This document shows positions 17,382 to 27,287 of a stretch of DNA of 64,000 nt, one piece after another (the stretch's first letter is position 1; each line of letters begins with the position of its first letter). Below the pieces are notes generated by a model that was not told the origin of the DNA, searched no databases, and was given only the letters and a program-made list of their open reading frames with translations. Source of the DNA: Desulfonatronovibrio hydrogenovorans DSM 9292 (lineage in GTDB: Bacteria; Desulfobacterota; Desulfovibrionia; Desulfovibrionales; Desulfonatronovibrionaceae); the NCBI RefSeq assembly GCF_000686525.1, contig NZ_JMKT01000015.1:62001-126000 (forward strand), in the 5' to 3' direction. The position numbers were made by a program, and so were the translations under genes.

Positions 17382-18683
17382 ATGCAAAAACGATTTGTTG
17401 TTCCGGCATTGGTAATGTTGATGGCGTTTTTTTCTCAACCGGTTTCTGCCGGAGCTTTGTGGACCATCACTCCTGATGCCAATATCCAGCAGCAGTACAA
17501 TGACAATATTTTTCAAGCCAGAAATGATCGAAGAAGCGACTGGATCACTGTAATCGGAGCCGGACTCAGCCTTGAAGCTCTGGGAAAGAGTCAGGGCATG
17601 GCCATGAGTTATCGACCCAGCTACTCCATGTATCACAAGTATGACGAATTTGATACCCTTCGACACAGAGCTGACCTTGAAATGTGGAAGAATATCCAGG
17701 AGAACCTGCGTGTTTCATTTCATAATACCCTTGATCGCAGGGAGCAGCCTTATGATCCGGATGATCCGGACCTGGAATATGAGGCTGGTTTTTTTGATGA
17801 GGATGATGTGCGCAGGAGCAGAAAGCCAAGAACCATAAACACGGCCAGAGCCAGGATGGATTACCGGTTCGGGCCCAGGGATTCGGCCTATGTTCAGTAC
17901 GGATTGCGCAATGAATGGAATGATAACGTCGGGGAAGAGGACAGTGCTATTCATTCTCCTTCAGCCGGAGTCACCTACTGGTTCAGCAGGCTCTACGGGG
18001 TTGAAACAGCGATGGGCTACGACTATGGCCGATATGATGAGTCTGAAAACAGGCAGAACTGGGATGGCAGAGTCAGATTGATGCGCAATTTTACCAGGTT
18101 TCTGGACGGTTATATCCAGTATCGGCACAGCCATATACGCTATAGTGGAGACAGACCCGGATACAGTGTTTATGAGCCGTCTTTGGGCGTTTCCTACAGG
18201 TTTTCCCAGGACGGACACATGAGGGTTGGACTGGCTTACAACTTCAGGGACAGGGAAGGCAGGAGCACTGATGAGAGCTTTGTGCTTGACGCTGATATCA
18301 ACCAGACCTGGGCCAGGAAGAGATCAAGTTTTACTCTCAGGGGAAACAGTGGTTATGCTGAAAATTTTCGGGGGACAGATAACGAAGGGTTTACCATATT
18401 TTACCATGGGTCTGCTGTTTATTCCTATGCCTTGAGAAAGGATCTGACCTGGAATGTTTCCGGTGGTTATCGTCGCAACATGTATAAGGACAGGGATCCC
18501 GAGCGCAGAGACAATATCTACAACCTGGGGACCGGGATCAGTTACATGTGGACCAGGCAGTGGAGCCTGGGACTGGATTATGATTATCGTAACGTAAATT
18601 CAAACATCAAAGCTGAAGAATATTACGAGAATCGAGCCACCCTGACCCTGAACTGGAGACCGCAACCCAAAAGGTTGAACTAG
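17382..18683 (+). CDS. PEP-CTERM-associated outer-membrane beta-barrel protein
   Basis: A 433-residue protein with a signal peptide (residues 1 to about 24, ending VSAG). The rest is a long run of alternating amphipathic strands rich in Tyr/Arg/Asp, ending in a strand (ATLTLNWRP) near the C-terminus. It matches the TIGR03016-like family found beside exosortase EPS loci, an outer-membrane barrel and probable secretin-like partner of the short export protein. No enzymatic motif is seen. The stop is followed eight bases later by epsI. Confidence 0.85.
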   Translation: MQKRFVVPALVMLMAFFSQPVSAGALWTITPDANIQQQYNDNIFQARNDRRSDWITVIGAGLSLEALGKSQGMAMSYRPSYSMYHKYDEFDTLRHRADLEMWKNIQENLRVSFHNTLDRREQPYDPDDPDLEYEAGFFDEDDVRRSRKPRTINTARARMDYRFGPRDSAYVQYGLRNEWNDNVGEEDSAIHSPSAGVTYWFSRLYGVETAMGYDYGRYDESENRQNWDGRVRLMRNFTRFLDGYIQYRHSHIRYSGDRPGYSVYEPSLGVSYRFSQDGHMRVGLAYNFRDREGRSTDESFVLDADINQTWARKRSSFTLRGNSGYAENFRGTDNEGFTIFYHGSAVYSYALRKDLTWNVSGGYRRNMYKDRDPERRDNIYNLGTGISYMWTRQWSLGLDYDYRNVNSNIKAEEYYENRATLTLNWRPQPKRLN

Positions 18684-18691
18684 GTATAGTT

Positions 18692-19366
18692 ATGACATCA
18701 AAAACGGATAAGCACCAATTTAACAGAACTCATATTCTGAAGGTGGCGGTGCTTTGTTTGGTTCTTGTTGGAGCGGCCGGCTTTGTGCACTCTTTTGATT
18801 CTGAAACTGAAACCGCTATAAAGGTTCCTCTGAAGTACTTTCCCTATGAGTTCGGCACATGGGAAGCCAGAAACAACATGGAACTTCTGGACAGTGTGGC
18901 TGCGGTACTGGGAGTGGATGATTATGCCTTCAGGGATTATCGTTCTCCATATGGTACAACCATAAACTTTTATGCCAGCTATTTTGCCGCCAACAACAGA
19001 AACAAGGGGTTTCATTCACCCCTTAACTGTATGCCAGGGGCAGGTTGGAATATTTCTTCAACTGACGAAGTGGACCTTGTGCTGCCTGACGGTTCAACTG
19101 TTCGGGTCAGAAAAATGCTTTTGAAACGTGGGTCACATTATCAGGTCAGCCTCTATTGGTATCAATGCCGCTCCAGAATTATTGCCTCTGAATACTGGGA
19201 AAGATTCTACAGGGTTTTGGATTCCATTCGTTACGGCAGGACCGACGGAGCTTTCATCCGGCTGATAGTTACGGGTTCCGATGAGGAAGGAGAAGCCCTG
19301 GACGAATTGAAAAGTTTTGCAGCCCTGGTGATTCCACAGCTTGAAGAGCATTTTCCTGGTCTTTGA
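18692..19366 (+). CDS. epsI: EpsI-family exosortase-associated protein
   Basis: A 224-residue protein with one N-terminal membrane helix (about 15-33) and a periplasmic EpsI domain (TIGR02914-like) carrying its signature HSPLNCMPGAGW (108-119). EpsI is found fused to or beside exosortases and EPS genes; its biochemical role is not known to me. It lies between the barrel and exosortase genes, 58 bases before the latter. Confidence 0.9.
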   Translation: MTSKTDKHQFNRTHILKVAVLCLVLVGAAGFVHSFDSETETAIKVPLKYFPYEFGTWEARNNMELLDSVAAVLGVDDYAFRDYRSPYGTTINFYASYFAANNRNKGFHSPLNCMPGAGWNISSTDEVDLVLPDGSTVRVRKMLLKRGSHYQVSLYWYQCRSRIIASEYWERFYRVLDSIRYGRTDGAFIRLIVTGSDEEGEALDELKSFAALVIPQLEEHFPGL

Positions 19367-19424
19367 TCTTTCCTGACAGCTGGTCCCTGATTGTCCTGCA
19401 AACAGATAACCTGGATATTTTTCC

Positions 19425-20288
19425 ATGAAAAACTTTGTGTGGCAGAATAGAACCATAATAGCTTACGCGATACCTGTAATTGTCTCTTTTTTTCTTCTTT
19501 ATTATCAGGTTTTCATCAAACTCGTCCAGGATTGGGAAGTAGATCCGAATTACTCCCATGGATATTTCATTCCCTTTCTGGCTGGATTCATGATCTGGAG
19601 TCGAAGAAAGGAACTATTTTCTACCCCTGCAGGTTCGTCTCCTTTTCTGGGAATCTTTTTTGTTTCCATGGGCCTGGCCCAGCTCATGCTGGCCTGGATT
19701 GGAAGTGAATACTTTCTTCAAGCTGCATCCATGATCCCTGTGCTCCTGGGCATCAGTCTGTTTTTCTGGGGCAGGGGGGTCACCTGGAAGCTGGCTGTGC
19801 CCATTTTATACCTGATCTTCATGATTCCATTGCCGGCAATTATCTGGGATCAGATCGCCTTTCCTCTTTCTCTGATGGCTTCCAAGATTTCTGCTGACTT
19901 CATTAACTTTTTGGGTATGCCCATCCTCAGGGAAGGGAATATCCTGTACCTGCCCAATGTGACCCTTCAGGTTGAAGAAGCCTGTTCAGGCCTTCGCTCC
20001 CTTACCACCATGTTTGCCCTGAGCGCTTTGGTTGCCTATCTGAGTCCCCTGGGTCGGATTTCCAAGACAGTGATATTTCTGGCAGCTGTACCCATAGCTA
20101 TTGCCGGTAATATCGTCAGGTTAATAGGAACGGCTATCCTGGCCCGGAAGTATGGCACTGTAGTGGCTGAAGGATTTATTCACGACTTTTCAGGCTGGCT
20201 GCTCTTTGTCTTTGGCCTGATTGCCCTGATGCTGCTTCAGGGAATGCTGATTAAATGGGACGGCCGGGATAGAAATGGGACTTCCTGA
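19425..20288 (+). CDS. Exosortase (XrtA-type by context)
   Basis: A 287-residue inner-membrane protein with about eight helices. The exosortase catalytic residues are present: C187 in EEACSGLRS, R232 in GNIVR and H253 in FIHDFSGW. It should cut PEP-CTERM signals and transfer the protein to an acceptor, in the manner of sortase. The two PEP-CTERM proteins at 2059-3850 are obvious local substrates, though the genome may hold more. EpsI is a separate gene here, whereas some XrtA proteins carry an EpsI domain at the C-terminus. Confidence 0.93.
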   Translation: MKNFVWQNRTIIAYAIPVIVSFFLLYYQVFIKLVQDWEVDPNYSHGYFIPFLAGFMIWSRRKELFSTPAGSSPFLGIFFVSMGLAQLMLAWIGSEYFLQAASMIPVLLGISLFFWGRGVTWKLAVPILYLIFMIPLPAIIWDQIAFPLSLMASKISADFINFLGMPILREGNILYLPNVTLQVEEACSGLRSLTTMFALSALVAYLSPLGRISKTVIFLAAVPIAIAGNIVRLIGTAILARKYGTVVAEGFIHDFSGWLLFVFGLIALMLLQGMLIKWDGRDRNGTS

Positions 20289-20385
20289 TCGTTCTGAGCT
20301 GCAGGGACCAATGCCCGGAAGACCTGATAATTGTAGTGGGCTGTCTTTATTTAAATGGGGTTTAGCGCGAGGATCAGATTAAAAA

Positions 20386-21258
20386 ATGAAGTTTTTTCTG
20401 ATAACCATAGATGTGGAAGACTGGTTTCAGGTCGAGAACCTGAGACCCTGGTTTCCCATGGAATCCTGGGCTTCTCAGGAAATCAGGGTTGAGTATGCCA
20501 CCCGAAATATCCTGGATCTGCTGGACCGGGTTTCAGCAGAAAACGGAATAAGGGTTAAGGCGACTTTTTTTACATTAGCCTGGATAGCCCAGCGAATGCC
20601 TCATCTGGTCAAAGAGATCAGTTCTGCTGGGCATGAGGTTGCTTCTCATGGCTTCAGCCATCAGTTGTGCCTGGAACAGGCGGAGAGTGAACTGCGCAGA
20701 GACCTGGAGGAAAGCAAAAAACTTCTGGAAGACATAATCGGTGATGATGTTTCGGGATATCGCGCCCCAAGTTTTTCCATATCAGAAAAGGTTCTGAATG
20801 TGATTAGGCAAGCCGGATATGCATATGACGCCAGCTACAATTCATTTGGTCTCAACGGTCGTTATGGAAAGCTGGATTCAACCAGGTATCCAAACAAGGG
20901 TATTGCCCTGGATCTGGGAGATGGTTTTTACGAGCTTCCCTTGACCAATCTCAAGGTTCCGGGCGGCTGTCTCCCCTGTGCTGGTGGCGGATATTTCCGT
21001 CTGTTTCCTGAAGCTGTTTTCAGGGCTGGAGTACGTAACATCCTGAAAAAGCAGGATGCGTATCATTTTTATCTTCATCCCTGGGAGACCGACCCGGATC
21101 AGCCAAGGCAAAACCAGGCATCAGCCTTGTCCAGGTTCAGGCATTATCATAACCTGAAAAAGACTCTGCCCAGGCTGGAAAATCTGATTTCTTCTTTTCG
21201 ACACTGCTCTTTTTGCACCTGCAGGGAGTACCTTAAAGCAGTCTCTTCCGATTGTTGA
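20386..21258 (+). CDS. XrtA-system polysaccharide deacetylase
   Basis: A 290-residue NodB-type carbohydrate esterase (TIGR03006-like). The metal-binding aspartates lie in TIDVEDWF (D9, D12) and the HxxxH pair is H88/H92 (SHGFSH). A PSFS motif and the late HPWETDP segment complete the active site. No signal peptide is seen, so it probably acts on lipid-linked or cytosolic glycan. It ends the first stretch of the cluster, just before a sigma-54-type promoter region. Confidence 0.92.
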   Translation: MKFFLITIDVEDWFQVENLRPWFPMESWASQEIRVEYATRNILDLLDRVSAENGIRVKATFFTLAWIAQRMPHLVKEISSAGHEVASHGFSHQLCLEQAESELRRDLEESKKLLEDIIGDDVSGYRAPSFSISEKVLNVIRQAGYAYDASYNSFGLNGRYGKLDSTRYPNKGIALDLGDGFYELPLTNLKVPGGCLPCAGGGYFRLFPEAVFRAGVRNILKKQDAYHFYLHPWETDPDQPRQNQASALSRFRHYHNLKKTLPRLENLISSFRHCSFCTCREYLKAVSSDC

Positions 21259-21282
21259 ATTCTGAACCACAGCTTTAATATA

Positions 21283-21336
21283 TGCATCTTTTTGCATTAT
21301 ATGAACTGCATTTGTTATTGGTTGCAAAATAATGCA
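21283..21336. promoter_or_regulatory. Paired TGCA-N6-TGCA sites upstream of the FemAB gene
   Basis: TGCA-N6-TGCA occurs at 21283-21296 and at 21323-21336, 40 bp apart, with a lone TGCA at 21307. The layout matches 11152-11208. The sites lie about 105-160 bp before the -12 element at 21440, as expected for enhancer sites. Confidence 0.6.
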
Positions 21337-21428
21337 GCTTGTTGTCTTTGCCCTGTTGATTCGTTCAATCATGATTTGTAGCTCCTGATTGATTATTGTT
21401 TAGGTTGGTGGTGATTAATGGCAGTGGC

Positions 21429-21444
21429 TGGCATGCAACTTGTA
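21429..21444 (+). promoter_or_regulatory. Sigma-54-type promoter of the FemAB/epimerase segment
   Basis: TGGCATG-CAAC-TTGTA resembles the -24/-12 consensus; the -12 element has GT in place of GC. The predicted start is near 21454, just before the TTG start at 21470. Confidence 0.55.
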
Positions 21445-21469
21445 AAAAGACCTGTAACATTTAATCAAT

Positions 21470-22555
21470 TTGAATTTGTTAAAGATTTACGAACAGCTGT
21501 CAGGACAAACTGCCTTGCTTAAATCAAAATTATATTCCCCTGAATACAGGTCTATGTGGGATGAATACGTTGACAATCATTTCCAGGGGAGCCTTTTTCA
21601 CACCCGGTTGTGGCAGGAAACCGTCAAGGCTGTTTTTGGCCACTCTGAACATTCAATAATGCTTCTGGATAATAAGGATGGAAGGCCTGTAGTAAAAGGA
21701 TTGATCCCATTATTTCGGATAAGAAGTTTTTTATTCGGGGATTACCTGGTTTCAGTCCCTTTTGCTGAACAGGGTGGTCCCCTTGCTGATCATGAATCTT
21801 TGAGGATCAGGCTGGTGGATTTGGCTGGTGAGAAACTCAAGAAAAATAACCTGGATTACCTGGAAATGAGGAATGTAGATCCATTGCCGGACCTGTTGTG
21901 TAAGGATCTGTATTATGGGTTTCAGAGGGAGATATTGTCTGATCTTGAAGATAATCTGATGGCCATTCCCAGGAAGTCCCGACGAATGGTCAGACAGGGC
22001 ATGAAAAACAACCTTCAGATTGCTGTGGGGAGCCACCTTTTGCCGGAATTCTATGCCATCATGGCCAGAAACTTCCATGGGCTGGGTACACCTATTTTCC
22101 CATATTCCTGGTTTAGTGGGCTTATGGAATCATTTCAGGAGAATTGTCTGCTGCTTCTTGTCAAGGATGAAAAGGGTAATCATATAGCAGGAGTGATGAG
22201 TTTTTTTTACAAAAACAGGGTGATGCCCTATTATGCTGGTTCTCTTGTAGAATACCGCAACCTTGCTCCCAACGATTTCATGTACTGGAAATTGATGGAA
22301 TATGCATGGGAAAAAGGGAGCAGGATTTTCGATTTTGGAAGAAGCAAAATAGGTACTGGCTCATTCAGGTTTAAGACCCACTGGGGTTTTGAACCCAGAA
22401 GCCTTGCCTATCAGTACGTCCTTCATAAAAAAGATGAGCTTCCTGATTTAAGCCCGAACAATCCAAAATACCAGAGTAAAATCAAGACCTGGCAAAGGAT
22501 GCCTCTGAGCTTGACCAAGATCATTGGTCCCAGGATCTCCAGGTATCTGTGCTGA
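21470..22555 (+). CDS. FemAB-family XrtA-associated acyl/aminoacyl transferase
   Basis: A 361-residue protein of the FemAB/GNAT-fold superfamily (TIGR03019-like), with two tandem GNAT-like halves. In the second half, NDFMYWKLMEYA and the FDFGRS-T-GSFRFK region are typical. FemAB proteins transfer aminoacyl groups from tRNA. This subfamily is tied to PEP-CTERM loci, and its acceptor and donor are unknown. The frame has no ATG near its beginning: a stop lies at 21455, so TTG at 21470 or 21476 is the probable start, with no clear ribosome site. Confidence 0.88.
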   Translation: MNLLKIYEQLSGQTALLKSKLYSPEYRSMWDEYVDNHFQGSLFHTRLWQETVKAVFGHSEHSIMLLDNKDGRPVVKGLIPLFRIRSFLFGDYLVSVPFAEQGGPLADHESLRIRLVDLAGEKLKKNNLDYLEMRNVDPLPDLLCKDLYYGFQREILSDLEDNLMAIPRKSRRMVRQGMKNNLQIAVGSHLLPEFYAIMARNFHGLGTPIFPYSWFSGLMESFQENCLLLLVKDEKGNHIAGVMSFFYKNRVMPYYAGSLVEYRNLAPNDFMYWKLMEYAWEKGSRIFDFGRSKIGTGSFRFKTHWGFEPRSLAYQYVLHKKDELPDLSPNNPKYQSKIKTWQRMPLSLTKIIGPRISRYLC

Positions 22556-22570
22556 GATTTCCAGAAGCTT

Positions 22571-22610
22571 CCTGACAGCTGCTGCATCATTGCTTGAGGT
22601 TGCTGTCAGG
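22571..22610 (+). other. Hairpin after the FemAB gene
   Basis: CCTGACAGC and GCTGTCAGG form a perfect 9-bp stem with a 22-base loop just after the FemAB stop. There is no T run, so it may be a processing or Rho-related end. Otherwise the 22556-22790 gap shows only AT-rich sequence. Confidence 0.45.
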
Positions 22611-22790
22611 GCATTTAAAGTTTAATAGGATAATGAAATATTTCAACCTGCTGTGATGCTTGGAAGATTTTTGGATGGAATTGGTCTGACTATTTTTTGT
22701 TTTTTTACATTTTTATCTTTGCTACCTGGCTTTTTCAAAGGGTTTGATTAACATGGATCTTTACAACACGCAGTTAATACAGGGCTGGAA

Positions 22791-23849
22791 ATGAATAACA
22801 ATTACGATCAAGCCATAAGATTGCTTCGCAACAATCCCAGGACCTGGCTTGTTACCGGTGTGGCTGGATTTATTGGTTCCAATCTGCTGGAGACCCTCCT
22901 GATGCTTGATCAGAAGGTGGTTGGCCTGGATAACTTTGCCACCGGTCATCAGCATAACCTGGACGATGTTCAGCATGCTGTTACTCCTGACCAGTGGGCT
23001 AGATTTAGATTTTTCCCAGGTGATGTCCGTGACCTGGAAACCTGCATGGATGTCAGTGCAGGTGTGGATTATGTTTTGCATCAGGCAGCCCTGGGTTCTG
23101 TTCCCCGCTCCATTGAAGACCCTGTTTACACCAATGAAAACAACATCAGTGGATTTCTGAATATGCTTGTGGCGGGCAGGGATAACGGGGTGAAGAGGTT
23201 TGTTTATGCCGCCTCAAGCTCAACCTACGGTGATCATCCAGGTCTGCCCAAGGTTGAAGAAGAGATTGGGAAACCATTATCTCCATACGCTGTAACCAAG
23301 TATGTCAACGAACTTTACGCTGAAGTCTTTGCCGGATGTTATGATTTTAAGACCATCGGCCTCAGGTACTTCAATATCTTCGGCAGACGTCAGGACCCTG
23401 AGGGAGCGTACGCAGCTGTCATTCCAAAGTGGTTTGCAGGTCTTATCAGCGGGGAGCGGATTCATATTAACGGTGATGGAGAAACCAGCCGTGACTTCTG
23501 TTACATTGATAATTGCGTACAGGCTAACATTCTGGCTGCAGTTACCACCAATCCCGATTCCCTGAACAAGGTGTTTAACGTAGCCTTTGGTCAAAGGACG
23601 ACTCTTAATGAACTCTTCAGCATGATCAATAAAATGGTAATGGAGTCTGGCTACCCTGTTCAGCATGTCATGCCGGATTATCGTGATTTCAGACCCGGTG
23701 ATGTGCGCCATTCCCTGGCCGACATTGGCAGGGCCAGAAGCCTTCTTGGGTATGAGCCGGCTTACTCGGTTGAGGAAGGTCTGAAAAAAACTGCAGACTG
23801 GTATTGTAGTTTTGCTGGAAGGTCATCAGAGGATCAGGCTTTGGCCTGA
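22791..23849 (+). CDS. UDP-N-acetylglucosamine/galactosamine 4-epimerase (WbpP/TviC-like)
   Basis: A 352-residue extended short-chain dehydrogenase. It has TGVAGFIGS (22-30) for NAD, ASSSTYG (141-147) and the YxxxK pair Y166/K170. Length and the N-terminal extension before the Rossmann motif fit the WbpP/TviC group that interconverts UDP-GlcNAc and UDP-GalNAc (or their uronates). It supplies a precursor for the polymer. The ATG at 22791 is preceded by CTGGAA, a modest ribosome site. Confidence 0.9.
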   Translation: MNNNYDQAIRLLRNNPRTWLVTGVAGFIGSNLLETLLMLDQKVVGLDNFATGHQHNLDDVQHAVTPDQWARFRFFPGDVRDLETCMDVSAGVDYVLHQAALGSVPRSIEDPVYTNENNISGFLNMLVAGRDNGVKRFVYAASSSTYGDHPGLPKVEEEIGKPLSPYAVTKYVNELYAEVFAGCYDFKTIGLRYFNIFGRRQDPEGAYAAVIPKWFAGLISGERIHINGDGETSRDFCYIDNCVQANILAAVTTNPDSLNKVFNVAFGQRTTLNELFSMINKMVMESGYPVQHVMPDYRDFRPGDVRHSLADIGRARSLLGYEPAYSVEEGLKKTADWYCSFAGRSSEDQALA

Positions 23850-24131
23850 AATCATCAGCGCAGGAAGGATCCTGAATCTGTCTGGAAAGAGCTCATTTAT
23901 GGTGATCCCGGTGTGCATAATATGGAAAAGTAGAGACTGAAAGGCATCCTGGTGGCTGGATGTGGAGTGTCGGAGCGAAGACAGACTGCTAAGGCTTTTT
24001 TAAATTCCCTCCTTCTCAGGCACATTGACCACGGATTCTTTTACTCTTGAACTTCTTTTCAAGGTTGCAGACAGATGTGCAGGCATTCCGTCTGAGGTGG
24101 TTTTGTCTGATCAAACCAGGCTTGTTAACCG

Positions 24132-25829
24132 GTGAGATACTTAATCCAGGTGGACGCAATAAACAGAATGCAACCAGTACACAGTATGGACCCAGCCCAA
24201 TCAGAAGCGCCTTTGCAGAAAAGAAAGATCCTTTATCTATGTCATCGCATTCCATATCCTCCCAATAAGGGAGACAAGATCAGATCCTTCAATCAGATTA
24301 AGTATTTATCTGAACAAGGCCATGATGTTCATCTTGTATGTCTGGCAGATCAGCAGCGTGATGTCAGCCATCGAGAAAAGCTTCTAAAGTGGTGCAAGAG
24401 TGTTAACCTTGAATTCAGGTCGACTTTTAAGTCAAAACTCCTTGCTCTGCCCTGGTTTCTGAGTTCTCTTCCCCTGTCAGTCCCCTGTTTCTACAGTTCA
24501 GTGCTGCAGAAAAAAGTGGACTCAATTCTCCAGAACAAGGACATTGATGTAATCTTCTGTTTTTCATCGGTGACAGCAGAATACCTTGTCCTGAGCAGGT
24601 TCTCGGGGATTCAGGACAGGCTGCAGATCATTGATTATTGTGATTTGGATTCGGATAAGTGGCTGCAGTACAGTTCCAGGTCATCTTGGCCCATGTCCAG
24701 GATTTACGCCAGGGAGGCCAGACTGTTGCTGAAATATGAATGCAGCTTAAACAGGCTGTTTGATTATTCTGTTTTCATATCCGAGGCTGAAGCTGATCTT
24801 TTCAGGCCCTGGGCCGGACATCCGGAGAGGATCAGGATCATGCCCAACGGTGTTGATCATGATTTCTTCTCGCCGGTCATACCTGCAGAGCTTAACCAAC
24901 ACCCGGTTCTATTGTTTACTGGAGCCATGGATTATGAAGCCAATGTTGACGGAGTAGTCTGGTTCTGCCAATCCATTCTTCCTGAACTGACTTCCAGAAT
25001 TCCCGGTCTGATGTTTTACATAGTTGGAGGGAATCCTTCTCCTGCAGTACAGAGGCTGGCTGGGAAAAATGTCGTTGTCACTGGTTATGTGAACGACATC
25101 AGGACATATTACCAGATGGCGGATGTGTGCGTTGTACCCTTGCGTATGGCCAGAGGAGTGCAGAACAAGGTTCTTGAGGCCATGTCCATGGCCAGACCTG
25201 TAGTAACCACCTCAAAAGTACTCCAGGGCATAAAGGCTGAACCTGGCCGCGAATTACTGGTGGCTGATACTGAACAGGAATTCTGTCAGGGGATTATCAG
25301 CCTGCTCAGTGATCAAAAGCTGAGGTCAGATGTCTCTAAAAGGGGAAGAAGTTTTGTCCTGGAAAATTATGATTGGCGGGAAAACCTCAAGTCTCTGGAT
25401 GAAATGCTCAAACCAGGTTCCGTCCAGGAGAAAAATAGCATCCCATCCAGGTCCTGTCTCAATCCCCTGTTTTTTCCATGCTATATCCTGCTGATGTTTC
25501 TGACCATTCTGTGGCCCATGGAGGAAACTTCCCCCGGGGCAAGCATCACCTATCTGATTAAGCCCGGATTGCAGAATTTTTTGCATTTACCCGTGTTTGC
25601 AGGCTTTTCCTTGCTTTTTTTTGACTTTATTCAGAATTTTCAACTTTCTCCTGCCAAAAGAATGCTTCTCTTTCTAGGAGCCGGACTGGGCCTTTGTGTT
25701 CTGCTTGAATGGCTTCAGCTTTTTGTCCCGGGAAGGTATTTTTCTCTGACCGATGTGCTGACGAACATAGTCGGACTTTTTATCGGCCTGGCAACATACA
25801 GGTACTGGTGCTCTGGTTCATCACAGTGA
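24132..25829 (+). CDS. XrtA-system glycosyltransferase fused to a VanZ-like membrane domain
   Basis: A 565-residue protein. Residues about 32-430 are a GT-B glycosyltransferase (TIGR03087-like), recognisable by LCHRIPYPPNKGDKIRS at its start and a late EAMSMARPVV segment. Residues about 440-560 form four or five membrane helices with the VanZ-like pattern (EWLQLF, then PGRYFSLTDVLTNIVG). The fusion would tether the transferase to the membrane. VanZ-like domains occur near EPS genes but have no proven biochemical role. The frame opens with GTG at 24132. GTG 24150, ATG 24168 or ATG 24186 are equally possible, because the conserved fold begins only near 24220. The preceding 280-base gap has no recognisable element. 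Confidence 0.87.
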   Translation: MRYLIQVDAINRMQPVHSMDPAQSEAPLQKRKILYLCHRIPYPPNKGDKIRSFNQIKYLSEQGHDVHLVCLADQQRDVSHREKLLKWCKSVNLEFRSTFKSKLLALPWFLSSLPLSVPCFYSSVLQKKVDSILQNKDIDVIFCFSSVTAEYLVLSRFSGIQDRLQIIDYCDLDSDKWLQYSSRSSWPMSRIYAREARLLLKYECSLNRLFDYSVFISEAEADLFRPWAGHPERIRIMPNGVDHDFFSPVIPAELNQHPVLLFTGAMDYEANVDGVVWFCQSILPELTSRIPGLMFYIVGGNPSPAVQRLAGKNVVVTGYVNDIRTYYQMADVCVVPLRMARGVQNKVLEAMSMARPVVTTSKVLQGIKAEPGRELLVADTEQEFCQGIISLLSDQKLRSDVSKRGRSFVLENYDWRENLKSLDEMLKPGSVQEKNSIPSRSCLNPLFFPCYILLMFLTILWPMEETSPGASITYLIKPGLQNFLHLPVFAGFSLLFFDFIQNFQLSPAKRMLLFLGAGLGLCVLLEWLQLFVPGRYFSLTDVLTNIVGLFIGLATYRYWCSGSSQ

Positions 25830-25836
25830 AACTTGT

Positions 25837-25870
25837 TGCATGTTGTATGCAAAATTTTTCTATGTATGCA
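25837..25870. promoter_or_regulatory. TGCA-element cluster upstream of the TIGR04063-like gene
   Basis: TGCA at 25837, 25848 and 25867 in an AT-rich stretch, about 75-107 bp before the -12 element at 25943. Spacing within the pair is 7 and not 6, so it is a looser version of the sites at 11152 and 21283. Confidence 0.45.
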
Positions 25871-25931
25871 ACTTTTTTAACATAAATCAGGGTGTAATGC
25901 CTGCTGTTTCAGGTTTCAGGGCATTGTTGGA

Positions 25932-25947
25932 TGGTATATCAGTTGCA
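25932..25947 (+). promoter_or_regulatory. Sigma-54-type promoter of the TIGR04063-like glycosyltransferase
   Basis: TGGTATA-TCAG-TTGCA has a perfect -12 TTGCA and GG-N10-GC spacing. The predicted start is near 25959, about 70 bases before the ATG. Confidence 0.6.
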
Positions 25948-26027
25948 ATGCTAAGACCGCATGATCTACTCAGCTTTATTACTTGATTTTAGTTTGATCA
26001 AAAACCTCCAATGGATAGATTTTTGAA

Positions 26028-27284
26028 ATGAAGATACTCCACATCCTTGACCATAGTCTGCCTTTGCACAGCGGGTATACATTCCGCAGTCAGAATATTT
26101 TTCGATCCCAGAAAAATAGAGGCTGGGAACCTGTTGTCCTAACCAGTCCCAAGCACGAGCAAAGCTGGCAGGGACCGTATAAAGATAAAGAAGTGATCAA
26201 TGGATTCACATATTACAGGACAGGACCTGTGGAAAAGAAAGGCTTTCTGCCGGTTGTTCCTGAAGTCATGATGGTCAGAACCCTTAAAAAAGTTTTGCAG
26301 CGGGTTATTGAAATTGAACAACCAGATTTCATTCATGCCCATTCCCCCTTTATCAATGCAATGTCCGCCCTGGACGTGGGCAGGCAGCTTGGGATTCCTG
26401 TTGCTTATGAAATACGGGCATTTTGGGAGGATGCTGCGGTTGATCATGGCTCATATAAAGAAGGTTCGTGGAAATACAGACTGGTCAGGTTTATGGAAAC
26501 CAGGGTATGCAAGCGAGCAGGGCATGTATTTGTTTTGTGCAATGGTCTTAAGAAGGATCTTGTCCAGAGAGGTATTGACCCGTCCCGGATTACCCCTGTG
26601 TTTAATGGAATAGATCCTTTTGATTTCAAACCCGTGCCTCCTGATGGGGATTTTCGTGATAAATACGGCCTTAACGATAAGAGAATCCTTGGGTTTATTG
26701 GCTCTTTTTATCGCTATGAAGGCCTTGATCTGCTGATTAAATCTTTTGCTGAACTGTCCAGGAACAATCCTGACCTGGTCCTGCTTCTGGTGGGTGGAGG
26801 TGAAATGGAAGCAGAGCTCAGGCAGCTTGTTGCAAGCCTTGATGAGACATTTGCCGGGCATCATGGCCCACCCGGAACAGAACGACTCAGCAGTCGGGTT
26901 CTTTTCCCTGGACGCATTCCCCATGAACAGGTTCCAGGTGTTTATTCATTGATGGATATCCTGGTTTATCCCAGGTACAGGATGCGTCTGACCGATCTTG
27001 TAACCCCACTTAAACCGCTGGAGGCCATGGCCATGGGCAAAGCCCTGGTGGCCAGCGATGTTGGCGGACACAGGGAGCTGATCAGGGACCGGGAAACCGG
27101 GATTTTGTTTAAGGCCGGGGATGAGAATGATCTGACCAGGGCATTGGAAGTTCTTTTGAATGATGAGGATAAGCGCCAGAGCATCCAGGATCATGCTTCC
27201 GAATGGGTCAGGAACAATCATGCCTGGGAAAAAACCACGTCAGTGTATGATAAGGTATATTCTGATCTGTCCGTCAGGGAATAG
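26028..27284 (+). CDS. Exosortase-associated GT4 glycosyltransferase
   Basis: A 418-residue retaining GT-B glycosyltransferase of the exosortase-linked Daro_2409/TIGR04063 type, recognised by its opening ILDHSLPLHSGYTFRS. The C-terminal donor site includes GFIGSFYRYEGLDLL and the EAMAMGKALVASDVGGHRELI segment. It adds a sugar to the lipid-linked repeat unit in the cytosol. It is the first gene after the promoter region at 25837-25947 and is followed after three bases by the methyltransferase. Confidence 0.93.
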   Translation: MKILHILDHSLPLHSGYTFRSQNIFRSQKNRGWEPVVLTSPKHEQSWQGPYKDKEVINGFTYYRTGPVEKKGFLPVVPEVMMVRTLKKVLQRVIEIEQPDFIHAHSPFINAMSALDVGRQLGIPVAYEIRAFWEDAAVDHGSYKEGSWKYRLVRFMETRVCKRAGHVFVLCNGLKKDLVQRGIDPSRITPVFNGIDPFDFKPVPPDGDFRDKYGLNDKRILGFIGSFYRYEGLDLLIKSFAELSRNNPDLVLLLVGGGEMEAELRQLVASLDETFAGHHGPPGTERLSSRVLFPGRIPHEQVPGVYSLMDILVYPRYRMRLTDLVTPLKPLEAMAMGKALVASDVGGHRELIRDRETGILFKAGDENDLTRALEVLLNDEDKRQSIQDHASEWVRNNHAWEKTTSVYDKVYSDLSVRE

Positions 27285-27287
27285 CCA

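Noticed and set aside
24016-24268. Short open frames on both strands before the GT-VanZ gene
   Set aside because: They overlap the likely N-terminal coding region or have no family resemblance, and no ribosome site supports them.
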